From Nocardia cerradoensis NBRC 101014 (GTDB lineage Bacteria; Actinomycetota; Actinomycetes; Mycobacteriales; Mycobacteriaceae), in contig NZ_BAFW01000146.1 in assembly GCF_000308535.1 (NCBI RefSeq), positions 1 through 64,000 on the forward strand: a stretch of DNA of 64,000 nt, in the 5' to 3' direction. A program made the translations under genes and the position numbers. Shown here one piece after another: positions 18,374-26,968 of the stretch (its first letter is position 1; each line of letters begins with the position of its first letter). Below the pieces are notes generated by a model that had not been told where the DNA came from, did no database searches, and worked only from the letters and a program-made list of their open reading frames with translations.

Positions 18374-18736
18374 TCATCTCAAGGGCGCCAACCACGGAAC
18401 GGCGTTGTGCGCGAAGCTCTGCTTGACCGGGATCAGCCCGGAATGATTGTCCAACGCCGTGATCGTGACGCCCACCAGGCCGGGTTCATCGCCCTTGGAC
18501 GCGATCGAGGAACCGCACTTCGGACAGAACCCGCGGCAGATCTGCGGGAATGTTTCGAACCAGGCCGGCTCACCGCCCGGACCGGTCCACGCGAATCCCT
18601 TCTCCGGGAACGACACCCACGCCATCACCGGCGCACCCGAGAGCCGCTGACAGTGCTCGCACGAGCACAGATGAGGAAAGTCCGGGTCGCCGGTCGCGGA
18701 GAACCGGATATTGCCGCAGAGACAGCCGCCGTCCAT
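18374..18736 (-). CDS. GFA family (CENP-V/GFA domain) protein
   Basis: 120 aa, a complete Mss4-like zinc fold. CLCGNIRF (Cys 5 and 7) and HLCSCEHCQRLSG supply one zinc set, and FCPKCGSSI supplies another pair, in the order of the glutathione-dependent formaldehyde-activating family. Most members have no proven activity. It starts directly with MDGGCLCG. Zinc binding is well supported; the reaction is not. Confidence 0.88.
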   Translation of the reverse strand: MDGGCLCGNIRFSATGDPDFPHLCSCEHCQRLSGAPVMAWVSFPEKGFAWTGPGGEPAWFETFPQICRGFCPKCGSSIASKGDEPGLVGVTITALDNHSGLIPVKQSFAHNAVPWLAPLR

Positions 18737-18949
18737 ACCACTCCTTCACGCCGCCCGACCCGATGCCGGTTCCGAAGGGAACATACGAGAGAGGTCCGAC
18801 AGACCTCCCTGGACGCCACCACCATCGGCCGACCGTGCGACGCGTCCGGACCTACTCGTATCCCACCGCGCTGACATCGCCCAGCGGATCGTCGGAGTGC
18901 TCGACAGGCCCGGCGAGCCCACGACCGGCCACTCCTCAGAGCCGCAAAG

Positions 18950-18986
18950 ATATTCCTTGACAGGAATATTCTTCACAGTGAATACT
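18950..18986 (+). promoter_or_regulatory. Promoter and operator of the ArsR-SRPBCC gene
   Basis: A perfect inverted repeat ATATTCC-TTGACA-GGAATAT (18950-18969) has the consensus -35 TTGACA as its spacer. AATACT (18981-18986) is a fitting -10 with an 18-nt spacer. A second palindrome, TTCAC-A-GTGAA (18972-18982), lies between them. The -10 ends 6 nt before the ATG at 18993, so the transcript is probably leaderless. A repressor bound here would block the -35 directly. Confidence 0.75.
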
Positions 18987-18992
18987 TGGCTC

Positions 18993-19802
18993 ATGAATCA
19001 GATCTTCTCCGCCTTGGGCGACGGTTCGCGGTGGCGGATCGTCGAGCTGCTGGCCGAGCGGCCTCGCTCGGTCGGGGAGTTGGCGGAGGCGACCGGGTTG
19101 CGGCAGCCGCAGACGACCAAGCATCTGCAGACGTTGGCGCGGGCCGGCGTGGTGGCGGTTTTCCCGCTGGGGCAGCGGCGGGTCTACGCCCTCGAGGCCG
19201 GGCCGCTGCGCGAGCTGGCGCGGCGACTGTGCGAGGTGGCGGAGACGGCCGAGGCGCATGCCGGGGAGCGGGATGTGGTTGCCCGGTACCGTGCGGCGAT
19301 CGACGCGGAAACCGCTGCGGCACAGCAGGATCGATGGGCGGACGGACGCACGTTCACCTTCGAGCGCATACTGTCCGCGCCGCGTGGCGCCGTGTGGCGG
19401 CACTGGGTCGATCCGGATCTGCTGGCGGCCTGGTGGGCGCCGGCGCCGATGCGCATCACCGAATGCGTACTCGAACCCACACCCGGCGGCCGGGCCGTGC
19501 TGGACTATCGCGATCCCGAGGGGCAGCGGTATCGCTCGCAGGGGCGCGTGCTGGCAGCGGAGAAGAACGAGCGTCTGGTCTTCGATCTGTCCGTCCTGGA
19601 TGCCGCGGGCGCGGTGGCTTTCACCGGCCGCTACTCCCTCACCCTCACCGAGACCGCCGAGGGCACCCGGCTGCACGTGGCGTTGACCATCACCGAAACC
19701 ACCGTCGACGCGGTCGCTTTCATCGCCGGAATCGAAACCGGTTGGGCCGCAGTCCTCGACAACCTCGCCGACGCCGTCGGCGCATCCACGTCCACCGAAT
19801 AA
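18993..19802 (+). CDS. ArsR-type HTH fused to an SRPBCC/AHSA1 domain
   Basis: 269 aa from the ATG at 18993. Residues 1-90 are an ArsR winged helix (IFSALGDGSRWRIVELLAERPRSVGELAEATGLRQPQTTKHLQTLARAGVVAVFPLGQRRVYAL). From about residue 115 comes an AHSA1-like domain (FTFERILSAPRGAVWRHWVDPDLLAAWWAP... to TRLHVALTIT...WAAVLDNLADAV). It has no metal-binding Cys motif, so it is a ligand-sensing repressor rather than a metal sensor. It is likely autoregulated through 18950-18969 and cotranscribed with the DHFR-like gene 28 nt downstream. Confidence 0.9.
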   Translation: MNQIFSALGDGSRWRIVELLAERPRSVGELAEATGLRQPQTTKHLQTLARAGVVAVFPLGQRRVYALEAGPLRELARRLCEVAETAEAHAGERDVVARYRAAIDAETAAAQQDRWADGRTFTFERILSAPRGAVWRHWVDPDLLAAWWAPAPMRITECVLEPTPGGRAVLDYRDPEGQRYRSQGRVLAAEKNERLVFDLSVLDAAGAVAFTGRYSLTLTETAEGTRLHVALTITETTVDAVAFIAGIETGWAAVLDNLADAVGASTSTE

Positions 19803-19830
19803 CAACACGAAACAACGAAGGAGCCCCACG

Positions 19831-20424
19831 ATGAGCGACACCCGCAGAGTGACCGCCAACCTCAGCATCACCCTCGACGGCCGGTATCACGGCCCCGCCG
19901 GCCCGGGCGATATGGGCCCGATCGTGCGCTATGCGACCACCGAGGTCGCGCGCGACCAGATGACCCGGATGCGGGAGAACGCCACGACGGCGGTACTCGG
20001 CCGGCTCAACGCGCAGGGTTTCCTCGGCTTCTGGCCCACGGTCGCCGCCGACGACTCCGCCGACCCGCGCGACCGCGGATATGCGAAGTGGCTGGTCGAT
20101 ACGGAGAAGGTGGTGCTGTCCCGGACACTGACCGACGCACCCTGGGACCGCACCCGCATCGTGAACGCCCCGGCCGCCGACGTGATCGCCGACCTGCGCC
20201 GCACCGGCAGCGGCGACATCCTGGTCAACAGCAGCGCGAGCGTCATCAAGGATCTGCTCGCCGCCGACCTGCTCGACCGGCTCTACCTCATCGTCTGCCC
20301 CGAAATCGCCGGTGGCGGACCGCGTCTGTTCGACGACGGACTGCCGGCGACGAATTGGTCGCTCTCCCATCAGGAAACGGGTGAGCTGGGCGAGACGGCC
20401 GTCGTCTACGACCGCGTGCGCTGA
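19831..20424 (+). CDS. Dihydrofolate-reductase-family (RibD C-terminal domain) protein
   Basis: 197 aa with the RibD_C/DHFR-like fold: VTANLSITLDGRYHGP at the start, AVLGRLNAQGFLGFWP, KVVLSRTL, GDILVNSSASVIKDLLAADLLDRLYLIVCPEIAGGGPRLFDDG and a C-terminal strand. GSGDILVNSS corresponds to the NADPH-binding GGG/SGS loop. Preceded by AAGGAG. Members are NADPH-dependent reductases of mostly unknown substrate. Often paired with ArsR-SRPBCC fusions, as here. Confidence 0.85.
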   Translation: MSDTRRVTANLSITLDGRYHGPAGPGDMGPIVRYATTEVARDQMTRMRENATTAVLGRLNAQGFLGFWPTVAADDSADPRDRGYAKWLVDTEKVVLSRTLTDAPWDRTRIVNAPAADVIADLRRTGSGDILVNSSASVIKDLLAADLLDRLYLIVCPEIAGGGPRLFDDGLPATNWSLSHQETGELGETAVVYDRVR

Positions 20425-20437
20425 CCGGGTCGCGCCC

Positions 20438-21478
20438 TCACGCGCCGAGGGCGTCGGCGAACAGCGGCCAGGAAGTGTGCAGGTCGTCCTGCCAGTAGCC
20501 CCAGGAGTGAGTACCGGTCGCCCGGAAATCGAAGGTCGCGGGCACGCCGAGTTGCTGCAGACGGTCGTGCAACTGGTGGGTGCAGATATTGGTCACCCCT
20601 TCGAGAGCCGCGCCGAAGACCAGTTGATACGCGAGTTGCGTCGCGTCGCCGTGGGCGCCCTGGAAAGTGTCGAGTGGCCCGGGGATCCCGGTGCCGGTGG
20701 AGACGTAGATCGCGGTGCCGCGCAAGCGATCCGCATGCAGATACGGATCGTTGGCCGCCCACGCCGGATCCGTCGGCGGCCCCCACATGTTCACCGTATT
20801 GCCCATTCGATTTCCGACCACGGCGTCGACGATCAACTGGCCCTGTGGGTCGCTGGTGCGCACACATCCGGAGTACGAGCCGACCGCCTTGTACAAACCC
20901 GGAGCGGCCAATGCCAGCTGGAAGACCGAGGTCCCCGCCATCGAAATTCCCGCGATCGCATCGACTCCGGTTCCGCCGAAACCGGAGTCGATGATCGGCG
21001 GCAATTCCTTGGTCAGGAAGGTGCGCCACCGCTGCCGGCCGAGCACCGGGTCGTCGGCGCGCCAATCGGTGAAGTAGCTGCTGGCTCCGCCGAACGGCAC
21101 CACCACATTGACCTGCTTGTCGGCGAAGAAGTCGGTGATATCGGTGCGATCGGACCAACTGCCGTCGCTGATACCGCCGTTGGCGCCGTTGAGCAGATAC
21201 AGCGTCGGCGCCGGCCGGTCCGGGTCGGCGGCCCGAATCAGTTGCACGCGAGTCACACTGCGCATCGCCGCCGAGTACACGCCGATATCCAGGATCCGGT
21301 CGTCGCGCCGATGGATGTCGCTGATGTGCGATCCGTCGGGCGCGGTGACGGTCGCCGGATCGTCGGGATCGGCGCCCGCGCGATCGTTCGTGGCGGTGAT
21401 CGCTGCCGCGATGGTGATCACGGCCGACAGGACGGCGACGGCACGGGCGATGCGCTTTCTCGGCGGACGGCTGACCAT
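20438..21478 (-). CDS. Antigen-85-like mycolyltransferase/esterase (paralogue 2)
   Basis: 346 aa from the ATG at 21478 (GCGAGG just upstream). The signal peptide is VSRPPRKRIARAVAVLSAVITIAAAITATNDRAGA. The mature enzyme has LYLLNGANGG, VVVPFGGASSYFTDWRADDPVLGRQRW, nucleophile GISMAGTS, GSYSGCVRTSDP and THSWGYWQDDLH. It is far closer to paralogue 3 across the divergent gap than to paralogue 1, which suggests an inverted local duplication. A secreted mycolic-acid transferase role is inferred from the family. Confidence 0.88.
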   Translation of the reverse strand: MVSRPPRKRIARAVAVLSAVITIAAAITATNDRAGADPDDPATVTAPDGSHISDIHRRDDRILDIGVYSAAMRSVTRVQLIRAADPDRPAPTLYLLNGANGGISDGSWSDRTDITDFFADKQVNVVVPFGGASSYFTDWRADDPVLGRQRWRTFLTKELPPIIDSGFGGTGVDAIAGISMAGTSVFQLALAAPGLYKAVGSYSGCVRTSDPQGQLIVDAVVGNRMGNTVNMWGPPTDPAWAANDPYLHADRLRGTAIYVSTGTGIPGPLDTFQGAHGDATQLAYQLVFGAALEGVTNICTHQLHDRLQQLGVPATFDFRATGTHSWGYWQDDLHTSWPLFADALGA

Positions 21479-21709
21479 CCTCGCACTCCGATCTCGACAT
21501 GTGTTCGCGGCACGACTCCCCGACGGCCGACCACAGTCAACGACGCCGGCCCCCGCCCCGGCAGCCGATAGCGCGGAATTTGTGGCCATTACCAGGCCGG
21601 GCGCTCCCGCGCTGGCATACGGGCCAAAGCCGACGCGAGGTGATTGTCGGGCAGCACGGCCCGCCCTATCGTCGGCGTCAGCGGTTTCCGTACCCAGGAA
21701 AGGCGGCGC

Positions 21710-22804
21710 GTGAATTCTGCTGTCTCACAGAGCTTCCGAGCCTCGGCTCGATTGGCCGCGGCGCTGTCGATGACGGCCGGGCTCGCGTGCGGTCCGGCCG
21801 CCGCCCAACCACCACCCGTCGAACCTCCTGCCGCACCGAATTCGCCTGCCGTCGCCTCGGTTTCGTCCACCCAGGCCTTGACGGATGCCCGACCCTCCCC
21901 CGACGGTTCCGTCCTCACGACCGCGGCACCCGGTTCGCCGCGCGCACTCACGGTCACCGTCCACTCCGCGGCGATGAACAGTCCAATCCGCCTGGAGGTC
22001 CTTCCGGCGCCCGACCGCTCGCGCCCGGCCCCCACGGTGTACCTGCTGAACGGTATCGACGGCGGCGCCGACGGCAACTGGATCAACCGGACCGATATCG
22101 CGCAGTTCTTCGCCGGCGAACAGGTGAACGTCGTGGTGCCGTTCGGCGGAGCCAGCAGTTACTTCACCGACTGGCGCGCCGACGATCCGGTGCTGGGCCG
22201 GCAGCGGTGGACGACGTTCCTGACCGAGGAGCTGCCGCCGATCATCGATTCCGGTTTCGGCGGGAACGGCACGAACGCGATCATCGGCATCTCCATGGCC
22301 GGGACCTCGGTCTTTCAGCTGGCACTGGCCGCCCCGGGTTTGTACAAGGCGGTCGGCTCCTACTCCGGATGCGCGCGCACCAGCGATCCTGCCGGTCAGC
22401 TCATCGTCGACGCGGTCGTGGGCGGCGGTAGGGGCAATACGGTGAACATGTGGGGCCCGCCGACGGACCCGGCGTGGGCGGCAAACGACCCCTACGTGCA
22501 CGCGGACCGCTTGCGCGGCACCGCGATCTACGTCTCCACCGGCACCGGACTCCCCGGCCCCCTCGACACCCTGGACGGACCCGGAATCCGTTCCAGCCCA
22601 GCCAAACTGGCCGATCAGATCCTCGTCGGCGGCGCACTGGAAACCGGCGCGGTCCGCTGCACACGCGAACTGCGCACCCGGCTCACCGAGCTCGCCATCC
22701 CCGCCACCTTCGACATGCGCCCCACCGGCACCCATTCGTGGGGCTACTGGCAGGAGGACCTGCACCGGAGCTGGCCGGTCTTCGCGCAGGCACTGGGACT
22801 GTGA
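21710..22804 (+). CDS. Antigen-85-like mycolyltransferase/esterase (paralogue 3)
   Basis: 364 aa from the GTG at 21710 (AGGCGGC upstream). The signal peptide has core LAAALSMTAGLACGPAAA. A Pro/Ala/Ser-rich linker of about 60 residues is longer than in paralogue 2. The catalytic domain has LYLLNGIDGG, GGASSYFTDWRADDPVLGRQRW, GISMAGTSVFQLALAAPGLYKAVGSYSGCARTSDP and THSWGYWQEDLHRSWP. Ser and His match antigen 85. Divergent from paralogue 2 with a 231-nt gap that must hold both promoters. Confidence 0.88.
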   Translation: MNSAVSQSFRASARLAAALSMTAGLACGPAAAQPPPVEPPAAPNSPAVASVSSTQALTDARPSPDGSVLTTAAPGSPRALTVTVHSAAMNSPIRLEVLPAPDRSRPAPTVYLLNGIDGGADGNWINRTDIAQFFAGEQVNVVVPFGGASSYFTDWRADDPVLGRQRWTTFLTEELPPIIDSGFGGNGTNAIIGISMAGTSVFQLALAAPGLYKAVGSYSGCARTSDPAGQLIVDAVVGGGRGNTVNMWGPPTDPAWAANDPYVHADRLRGTAIYVSTGTGLPGPLDTLDGPGIRSSPAKLADQILVGGALETGAVRCTRELRTRLTELAIPATFDMRPTGTHSWGYWQEDLHRSWPVFAQALGL

Positions 22805-22879
22805 GCCGACCCGGTTCCGGTACGGGCCCGCTCACGTAGTCCGGCCCGAGCAGGGCGCGCGGGCACTACGCTGCCAAGG

Positions 22880-24067
22880 ATGGGCAGTTCCGCCGATTCG
22901 GACGCCGAGCGCGGCCCGCAGGGCGAACCGTCGGTGCCGGAGCCGATCGCGGCAGCCGAACGCGCGGCCTCCGAGTCGGCCGGTGCGCGGCACCCGCACG
23001 GGCGGCCGGGCCCGCGGTTCGACCGCAATTCACCGTTCGTGATCGGCGTGACCGGCGGCCTCGGCGTACTCCTCGCGATCGGCATCGTGCAGATGCTGGC
23101 GACCGCACGACAGGCCCTCGTCCTGGTGGGCGTCGCGCTGTTCCTGGCGATCGGCATCGAGCCCGTGGTCGCCTGGCTGCATCGGCACCGGTTGCCGCGC
23201 TGGGCTGCGGTCGCCGTCGTATTCGGTTGTGCCACACTGCTCGTCGCCGGATTCCTGGCCGCGGCCATCACACCGCTGATCATCCAGGGCGGCGATCTGG
23301 TCGACCACGCCACCGACCAACTGCACGACCTGGAGAACCAGTACCCGCTGATCCGATCGTGGTCGCAGCGATTGCATCTGGATCAGGAGCTCCAACACGG
23401 GCTCACCGACAACCCCTCGTTGCGGCACGGCCTGCTCGGCGCCGGTGAGCGGGTTTTCGGCGTGCTCGCCAGCGCGTTGATCGTCGCGGTGCTGACCATC
23501 TACTTCTCGGCGAATTTCCCGCGGATCCGGCACAGCCTGTACCGGTTCTTCCCGCAGTCGCGCCGGCCCCGCGCCATCCTGCTCGGCGACGCCATCTTCG
23601 CCAAGGTCGGCGGATACGTCCTGGGCAACCTGGTGATCTCGCTGATCACCGCGATCGCCACCTTCGTCTGGCTGACGGTGTTCTCGGTGCCGTACCCGCT
23701 GATCCTCTCGGTGCTGGTGGCCCTGCTGGACCTGGTGCCGCTGGTCGGCTCGACGGTCGCCGGGCTGATCATCACCGCCGTCGCGCTGACCGTTTCGCTG
23801 CCGGTCAGCATCGCCACGGCCGGATTCTTCCTCGCGATGCGGCTGCTCGAGGACTATCTGCTCGTCCCGCGCATCATGGACCGCACCGTGCGAGTGCCGG
23901 CGGTGGTCACGGTGGTGGCGATCATCCTGGGCGGCGCCCTGCTCGGCATCCTCGGCGCGCTGCTGGCGATACCGTGTGCAGCCGCGGTGCTGCTGATCGT
24001 GCAGGAGGTGGTGTACCCGCACCTGGACGGCACCACCGACCGGCCACCGACCGGCCCCGAGGCGTGA
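22880..24067 (+). CDS. AI-2E family (PerM/YdiK-like) membrane exporter
   Basis: 395 aa. A charged N-terminal tail of about 50 residues is followed by paired helices (FVIGVTGGLGVLLAIGIVQML, ALVLVGVALFLAIGIEPVVAWL), the large soluble segment (DLVDHATDQLHDLENQYPLIRSW...), and more helices including LVISLITAIATFVWLTVF and the family block PLILSVLVALLDLVPLVGSTVAGLI. Family members export autoinducer-2 or act as ion antiporters; the substrate here is unknown. It converges with the PucR gene after 9 nt. Confidence 0.88.
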   Translation: MGSSADSDAERGPQGEPSVPEPIAAAERAASESAGARHPHGRPGPRFDRNSPFVIGVTGGLGVLLAIGIVQMLATARQALVLVGVALFLAIGIEPVVAWLHRHRLPRWAAVAVVFGCATLLVAGFLAAAITPLIIQGGDLVDHATDQLHDLENQYPLIRSWSQRLHLDQELQHGLTDNPSLRHGLLGAGERVFGVLASALIVAVLTIYFSANFPRIRHSLYRFFPQSRRPRAILLGDAIFAKVGGYVLGNLVISLITAIATFVWLTVFSVPYPLILSVLVALLDLVPLVGSTVAGLIITAVALTVSLPVSIATAGFFLAMRLLEDYLLVPRIMDRTVRVPAVVTVVAIILGGALLGILGALLAIPCAAAVLLIVQEVVYPHLDGTTDRPPTGPEA

Positions 24068-24076
24068 GGTCCGCGG

Positions 24077-25327
24077 TCAGGCGGGCCGCCGCGCCGGCGA
24101 GGCCTCGCGGTCGGCGATGCTGAGCCGCGCGATCAATGCCGAACGCAGATACCACAATCCGGTGGTGCGCGACGGGTCGAACCCGGTGAGCTGGCCGATG
24201 CGGCGCAGCCGGTAATCGATGGTGTTCGGGTGGATGCACAGTTGCCGCGCGGCGCGCTGCCGGTTGAGGTCGGTGTTGAAGAACACGTGCAGCGTCTCCA
24301 GCAGTTCGGGGTGGTCGTCCAGCGGCGCGAGGCGGGCATCGAGGATGTCGCGGCCGATCCCGGGCCGGGTGAGCTGGTAGTGCAGCGCGAGTTCGGCGAA
24401 GCGATGGACCCCGGGCCCGCGTCCGAGCCGGCGCACCGTGTCGAGCAGATCATGCGCCTGTTGCGCCGCGGCCGGCACGTCGGCCGCGGCGGCGCCCACC
24501 ACCGCGGCGGTCAGCGGCACTCCGGCCAGCTCCGACAGCTGCGCGACGAGGTCGTCCAATTCCGGTTCGGTACACGCGGTTTCGGGGACGAGCACGGTGC
24601 CGCCGTCGACCGACAGCATGGCGAGCGGCTGGTTGCGCAGCAGTTTCGCCAGCGCGGCCTGCACCCGCCGCAGCTTGCGGCGCGCGACCACGTTCCGGTC
24701 CAGCCGCGGATGCGTCTCGTCGGGATGCGGCGGAATCCACAGCGCGAGAACGTGATACCGCTTGGCGATCCGGATCCCGCATTCGCGCGCCATCTTCGTG
24801 GTGGCGTGCCCGCCGAGCAGCGCCGAGGTGAGCGTGTGCACGGCGGTGTGATGCTCCACGGCGTCGGCGCGACGCTCCTGGACATAGGCCTTGCTGACGG
24901 TCGCGGTGATGAGATCCAGCAGTTCCAGCGCGGTGGCGGTGCCCTTGACGACGAGTTCGGCATCGCTGGCCTGGGCGCGGGCGAACAGCAGGTCCAGTCC
25001 GGCCTTGAATCCCTCGTGGACCGCGTGCACGACCACTTCGATCGGGATGCCGGCGCGGCACCAGCGCGCGGCCGCGGCCCGCAGGCGATCGGTGCGTTCG
25101 GGAAGATCCCCGCCGTTGACCCGGCGGATCGACCATTCCACACAGATCCGCGCGACCGCCGCCACGTCACCGGACATCACGTCGGCGGGCAGGGTGGTGA
25201 ACGGCGCCACGGATCCGCCGAGGTGTAGGACCAGTTCCCGGGACATGGCCTGCGCATCCCGCATGGACAGCGAGGTGGCGCGGACGGAAATCGCGCGCTC
25301 AGCACCGACTGTGCTTGCTGTAGTCAC
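24077..25327 (-). CDS. PucR/CdaR-type regulator with RsbRD-like N-terminus
   Basis: 416 aa from the GTG at 25327, chosen because AAGGAGGT lies just 4 nt upstream; the longer frame to an ATG at 25414 lacks such a site. The N-terminal helical sensor region (ADVMSGDVAAVARICVEWSIRRVNGGDLPERTDRLRAAAARW...) is followed by a central GGDEF-like domain. The C-terminal PucR HTH reads LLETLHVFFNTDLNRQRAARQLCIHPNTIDYRLRRIGQLTGFDP. Such regulators activate catabolic or stress genes; the target is not evident. Confidence 0.88.
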   Translation of the reverse strand: MTTASTVGAERAISVRATSLSMRDAQAMSRELVLHLGGSVAPFTTLPADVMSGDVAAVARICVEWSIRRVNGGDLPERTDRLRAAAARWCRAGIPIEVVVHAVHEGFKAGLDLLFARAQASDAELVVKGTATALELLDLITATVSKAYVQERRADAVEHHTAVHTLTSALLGGHATTKMARECGIRIAKRYHVLALWIPPHPDETHPRLDRNVVARRKLRRVQAALAKLLRNQPLAMLSVDGGTVLVPETACTEPELDDLVAQLSELAGVPLTAAVVGAAAADVPAAAQQAHDLLDTVRRLGRGPGVHRFAELALHYQLTRPGIGRDILDARLAPLDDHPELLETLHVFFNTDLNRQRAARQLCIHPNTIDYRLRRIGQLTGFDPSRTTGLWYLRSALIARLSIADREASPARRPA

Positions 25328-25697
25328 TTTGACCTCCTTGTCACGGACCAGATCCGCAGCCTTCGCGAGATCTGCCGGATCGGTGATCGGGCGATATCGA
25401 CACCGCCCGGTCACCGGCCGTATGTGTTACCTGATGGAACGGTAATGCGAGCCTCCGCTCACCTTCTACTCCGTTTTGGACATATTCGACACTTCCCGGC
25501 ACAGCCTCTGACCTGGGCAAATCGGCGACAGCATCGGACGAACGGGATATTTGCCGACAAAATATGGGGAACCGCTCACTTTTTACTCCGGTCCCACCAT
25601 CGCGCCCGCCTCCGCGGCGCTTTCTCCGGCAGCGATGAGTTCGCCGCGCTCGCGCCGTCGGATTGTGCAACAGGGACTTTCGGATCCAGGAGACATC
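25328..25697. other. Intergenic region with a 19-nt near-direct repeat
   Basis: No gene is supported. CCGCTCACCTTCTACTCCG (25455-25473) recurs at 25572-25590 with two changes, 117 nt apart, in otherwise lower-GC DNA between the divergent PucR and DHFR-like genes. It may be a pair of regulator sites. Confidence 0.4.
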
Positions 25698-26309
25698 ATG
25701 CGCACCATCACGGCCGGCTTGTTCATCGCTCTCGACGGCGTCGTCGAGAACCCGCAGGACTGGCACTTTCCGTACTACAACGACGAGATGGGCGCGGCGG
25801 TCGATGCCCAGCTCGGCACCGCCGACACCCTGCTGCTGGGGCGCAAGACCTACGACAGCTTCGCCGGCGCCTGGCCGGAACGCGAGGCCGCGGGCGGGCC
25901 GGATGCCGACTTCGGCCGCAAGCTGGGCGATGCCCGCAAGATCGTGGTGTCGCGCAGCGATCACACCTTCACCTGGCGCAATTCCGAAGTGCTGCAGGGT
26001 GATCTGATCGCCGGGGTGACGGCGTTGAAGCAGGAACCCGGCGGCGATATCGCCATCTCCGGCTCGGTGTCGGTGGTACGCGCACTGCTCGGCGCGGGCC
26101 TGCTCGACGAACTGCATCTGCTGGTGCATCCGATCGCGGTACGGTCCGGCATGCGCCTGTTCGACGACGCCGAGGCCACCCTCCCGCTCACGCTGCTGCA
26201 CTCGACCGCCTTCCGCACCGGCGTGGTCCACCTCGTCTACGGGCCCGGCCACCACCTCGAGGGCGATTATGACCAGGCCAAGCAGCATCTGGCGCGCGAC
26301 GAGGACTGA
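25698..26309 (+). CDS. Dihydrofolate-reductase-family protein (second copy)
   Basis: 203 aa from the ATG at 25698 (CCAGGAGA upstream). DHFR/RibD_C fold: ITAGLFIALDGVVENPQDW, TLLLGRKTYDSFAGAWP, KIVVSRSDHTFTWRNSEVL, GGDIAISGSVSVVRALLGAGLLDELHLLVHPIAVRSGMRLFDD. The GxGSxSVVR loop fits NADPH binding. It has little detailed similarity to the 19.8-kb copy beyond the fold, so it is not a recent duplicate. The substrate is unknown. Confidence 0.87.
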   Translation: MRTITAGLFIALDGVVENPQDWHFPYYNDEMGAAVDAQLGTADTLLLGRKTYDSFAGAWPEREAAGGPDADFGRKLGDARKIVVSRSDHTFTWRNSEVLQGDLIAGVTALKQEPGGDIAISGSVSVVRALLGAGLLDELHLLVHPIAVRSGMRLFDDAEATLPLTLLHSTAFRTGVVHLVYGPGHHLEGDYDQAKQHLARDED

Positions 26310-26319
26310 TCTCCGCGTC

Positions 26320-26348
26320 CGGGTGACGTACACCGAGTGCGTCACCCG
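26320..26348 (+). terminator. Hairpin after the DHFR-like gene
   Basis: A perfect 9-bp stem CGGGTGACG/CGTCACCCG with an 11-nt loop, 11 nt past the stop. No U-tract. Confidence 0.5.
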
Positions 26349-26477
26349 ACGGGCGCGACGGCGCGCCCCGGCGACCTACCGTTTCGGTACGACGTTCGAC
26401 CTCCTGCGAAACCGGCAGCAGCACAGGGCTTTCCGCTGCCGATGGGGGTCGCGACCCGCTACCGAAAGGATCCTGCC

Positions 26478-26909
26478 ATGGCCGACATCACCTACACCGC
26501 GGTCGCGACCTCCACCGCCGAGGGCCGCAACGGCGGCCGCGCGACCTCCGACGACGGCGCCCTGGACATCACCCTGGCCGTGCCGAAGGCACTCGGCGGC
26601 GCGGGCGGAGGCAGCAATCCCGAGCAGCTGTTCGCCGCGGGCTGGGCCTCCTGCTTCGTCGGCGCGGTCCGGCGGGTGGCAGCGGCGAAGAAGGTGACGC
26701 CGAAGGATCTGGCCGTGGTCGCCGAGGTGACCCTGCACCACGACACCGAGCGCGACGAGTTCCGGCTCAGCGCCGCACTGCATCTGGAGGCGTCCGGCAT
26801 CGACCAGCAGACCGCGGACGAGCTCGTCGCGGGCGCTCATCTGGTCTGCCCGTATTCCAAGGCCACTCGCGGCAATATCGAGGTCGAACTCGACGCCACC
26901 GTCGCCTGA
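26478..26909 (+). CDS. ohr: Organic hydroperoxide resistance protein (Ohr)
   Basis: 143 aa, the typical Ohr length, from the ATG at 26478 with GAAAGGA upstream. The two redox cysteines are in the right settings: AAGWASCFVGAV (Cys 59, peroxidatic) and AHLVCPYSKATRGN (Cys 124, resolving). The start TYTAVATSTAEGRNGG also matches. It reduces organic peroxides in the cytoplasm with lipoyl-dependent recycling. No OhrR gene is adjacent. Confidence 0.93.
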   Translation: MADITYTAVATSTAEGRNGGRATSDDGALDITLAVPKALGGAGGGSNPEQLFAAGWASCFVGAVRRVAAAKKVTPKDLAVVAEVTLHHDTERDEFRLSAALHLEASGIDQQTADELVAGAHLVCPYSKATRGNIEVELDATVA

Positions 26910-26912
26910 CCG

Positions 26913-26956
26913 AAGGACCGCCCGGCGCAATGGCTTTCGCGCCGGGCGGTCCTTTC
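26913..26956. terminator. Bidirectional terminator between ohr and the flavin monooxygenase
   Basis: A perfect 16-bp stem (AAGGACCGCCCGGCGC, 26913-26928, with 26939-26954) and a 10-nt loop, centred between convergent genes. Confidence 0.85.
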
Positions 26957-26968
26957 GGGCGGGCCGGG

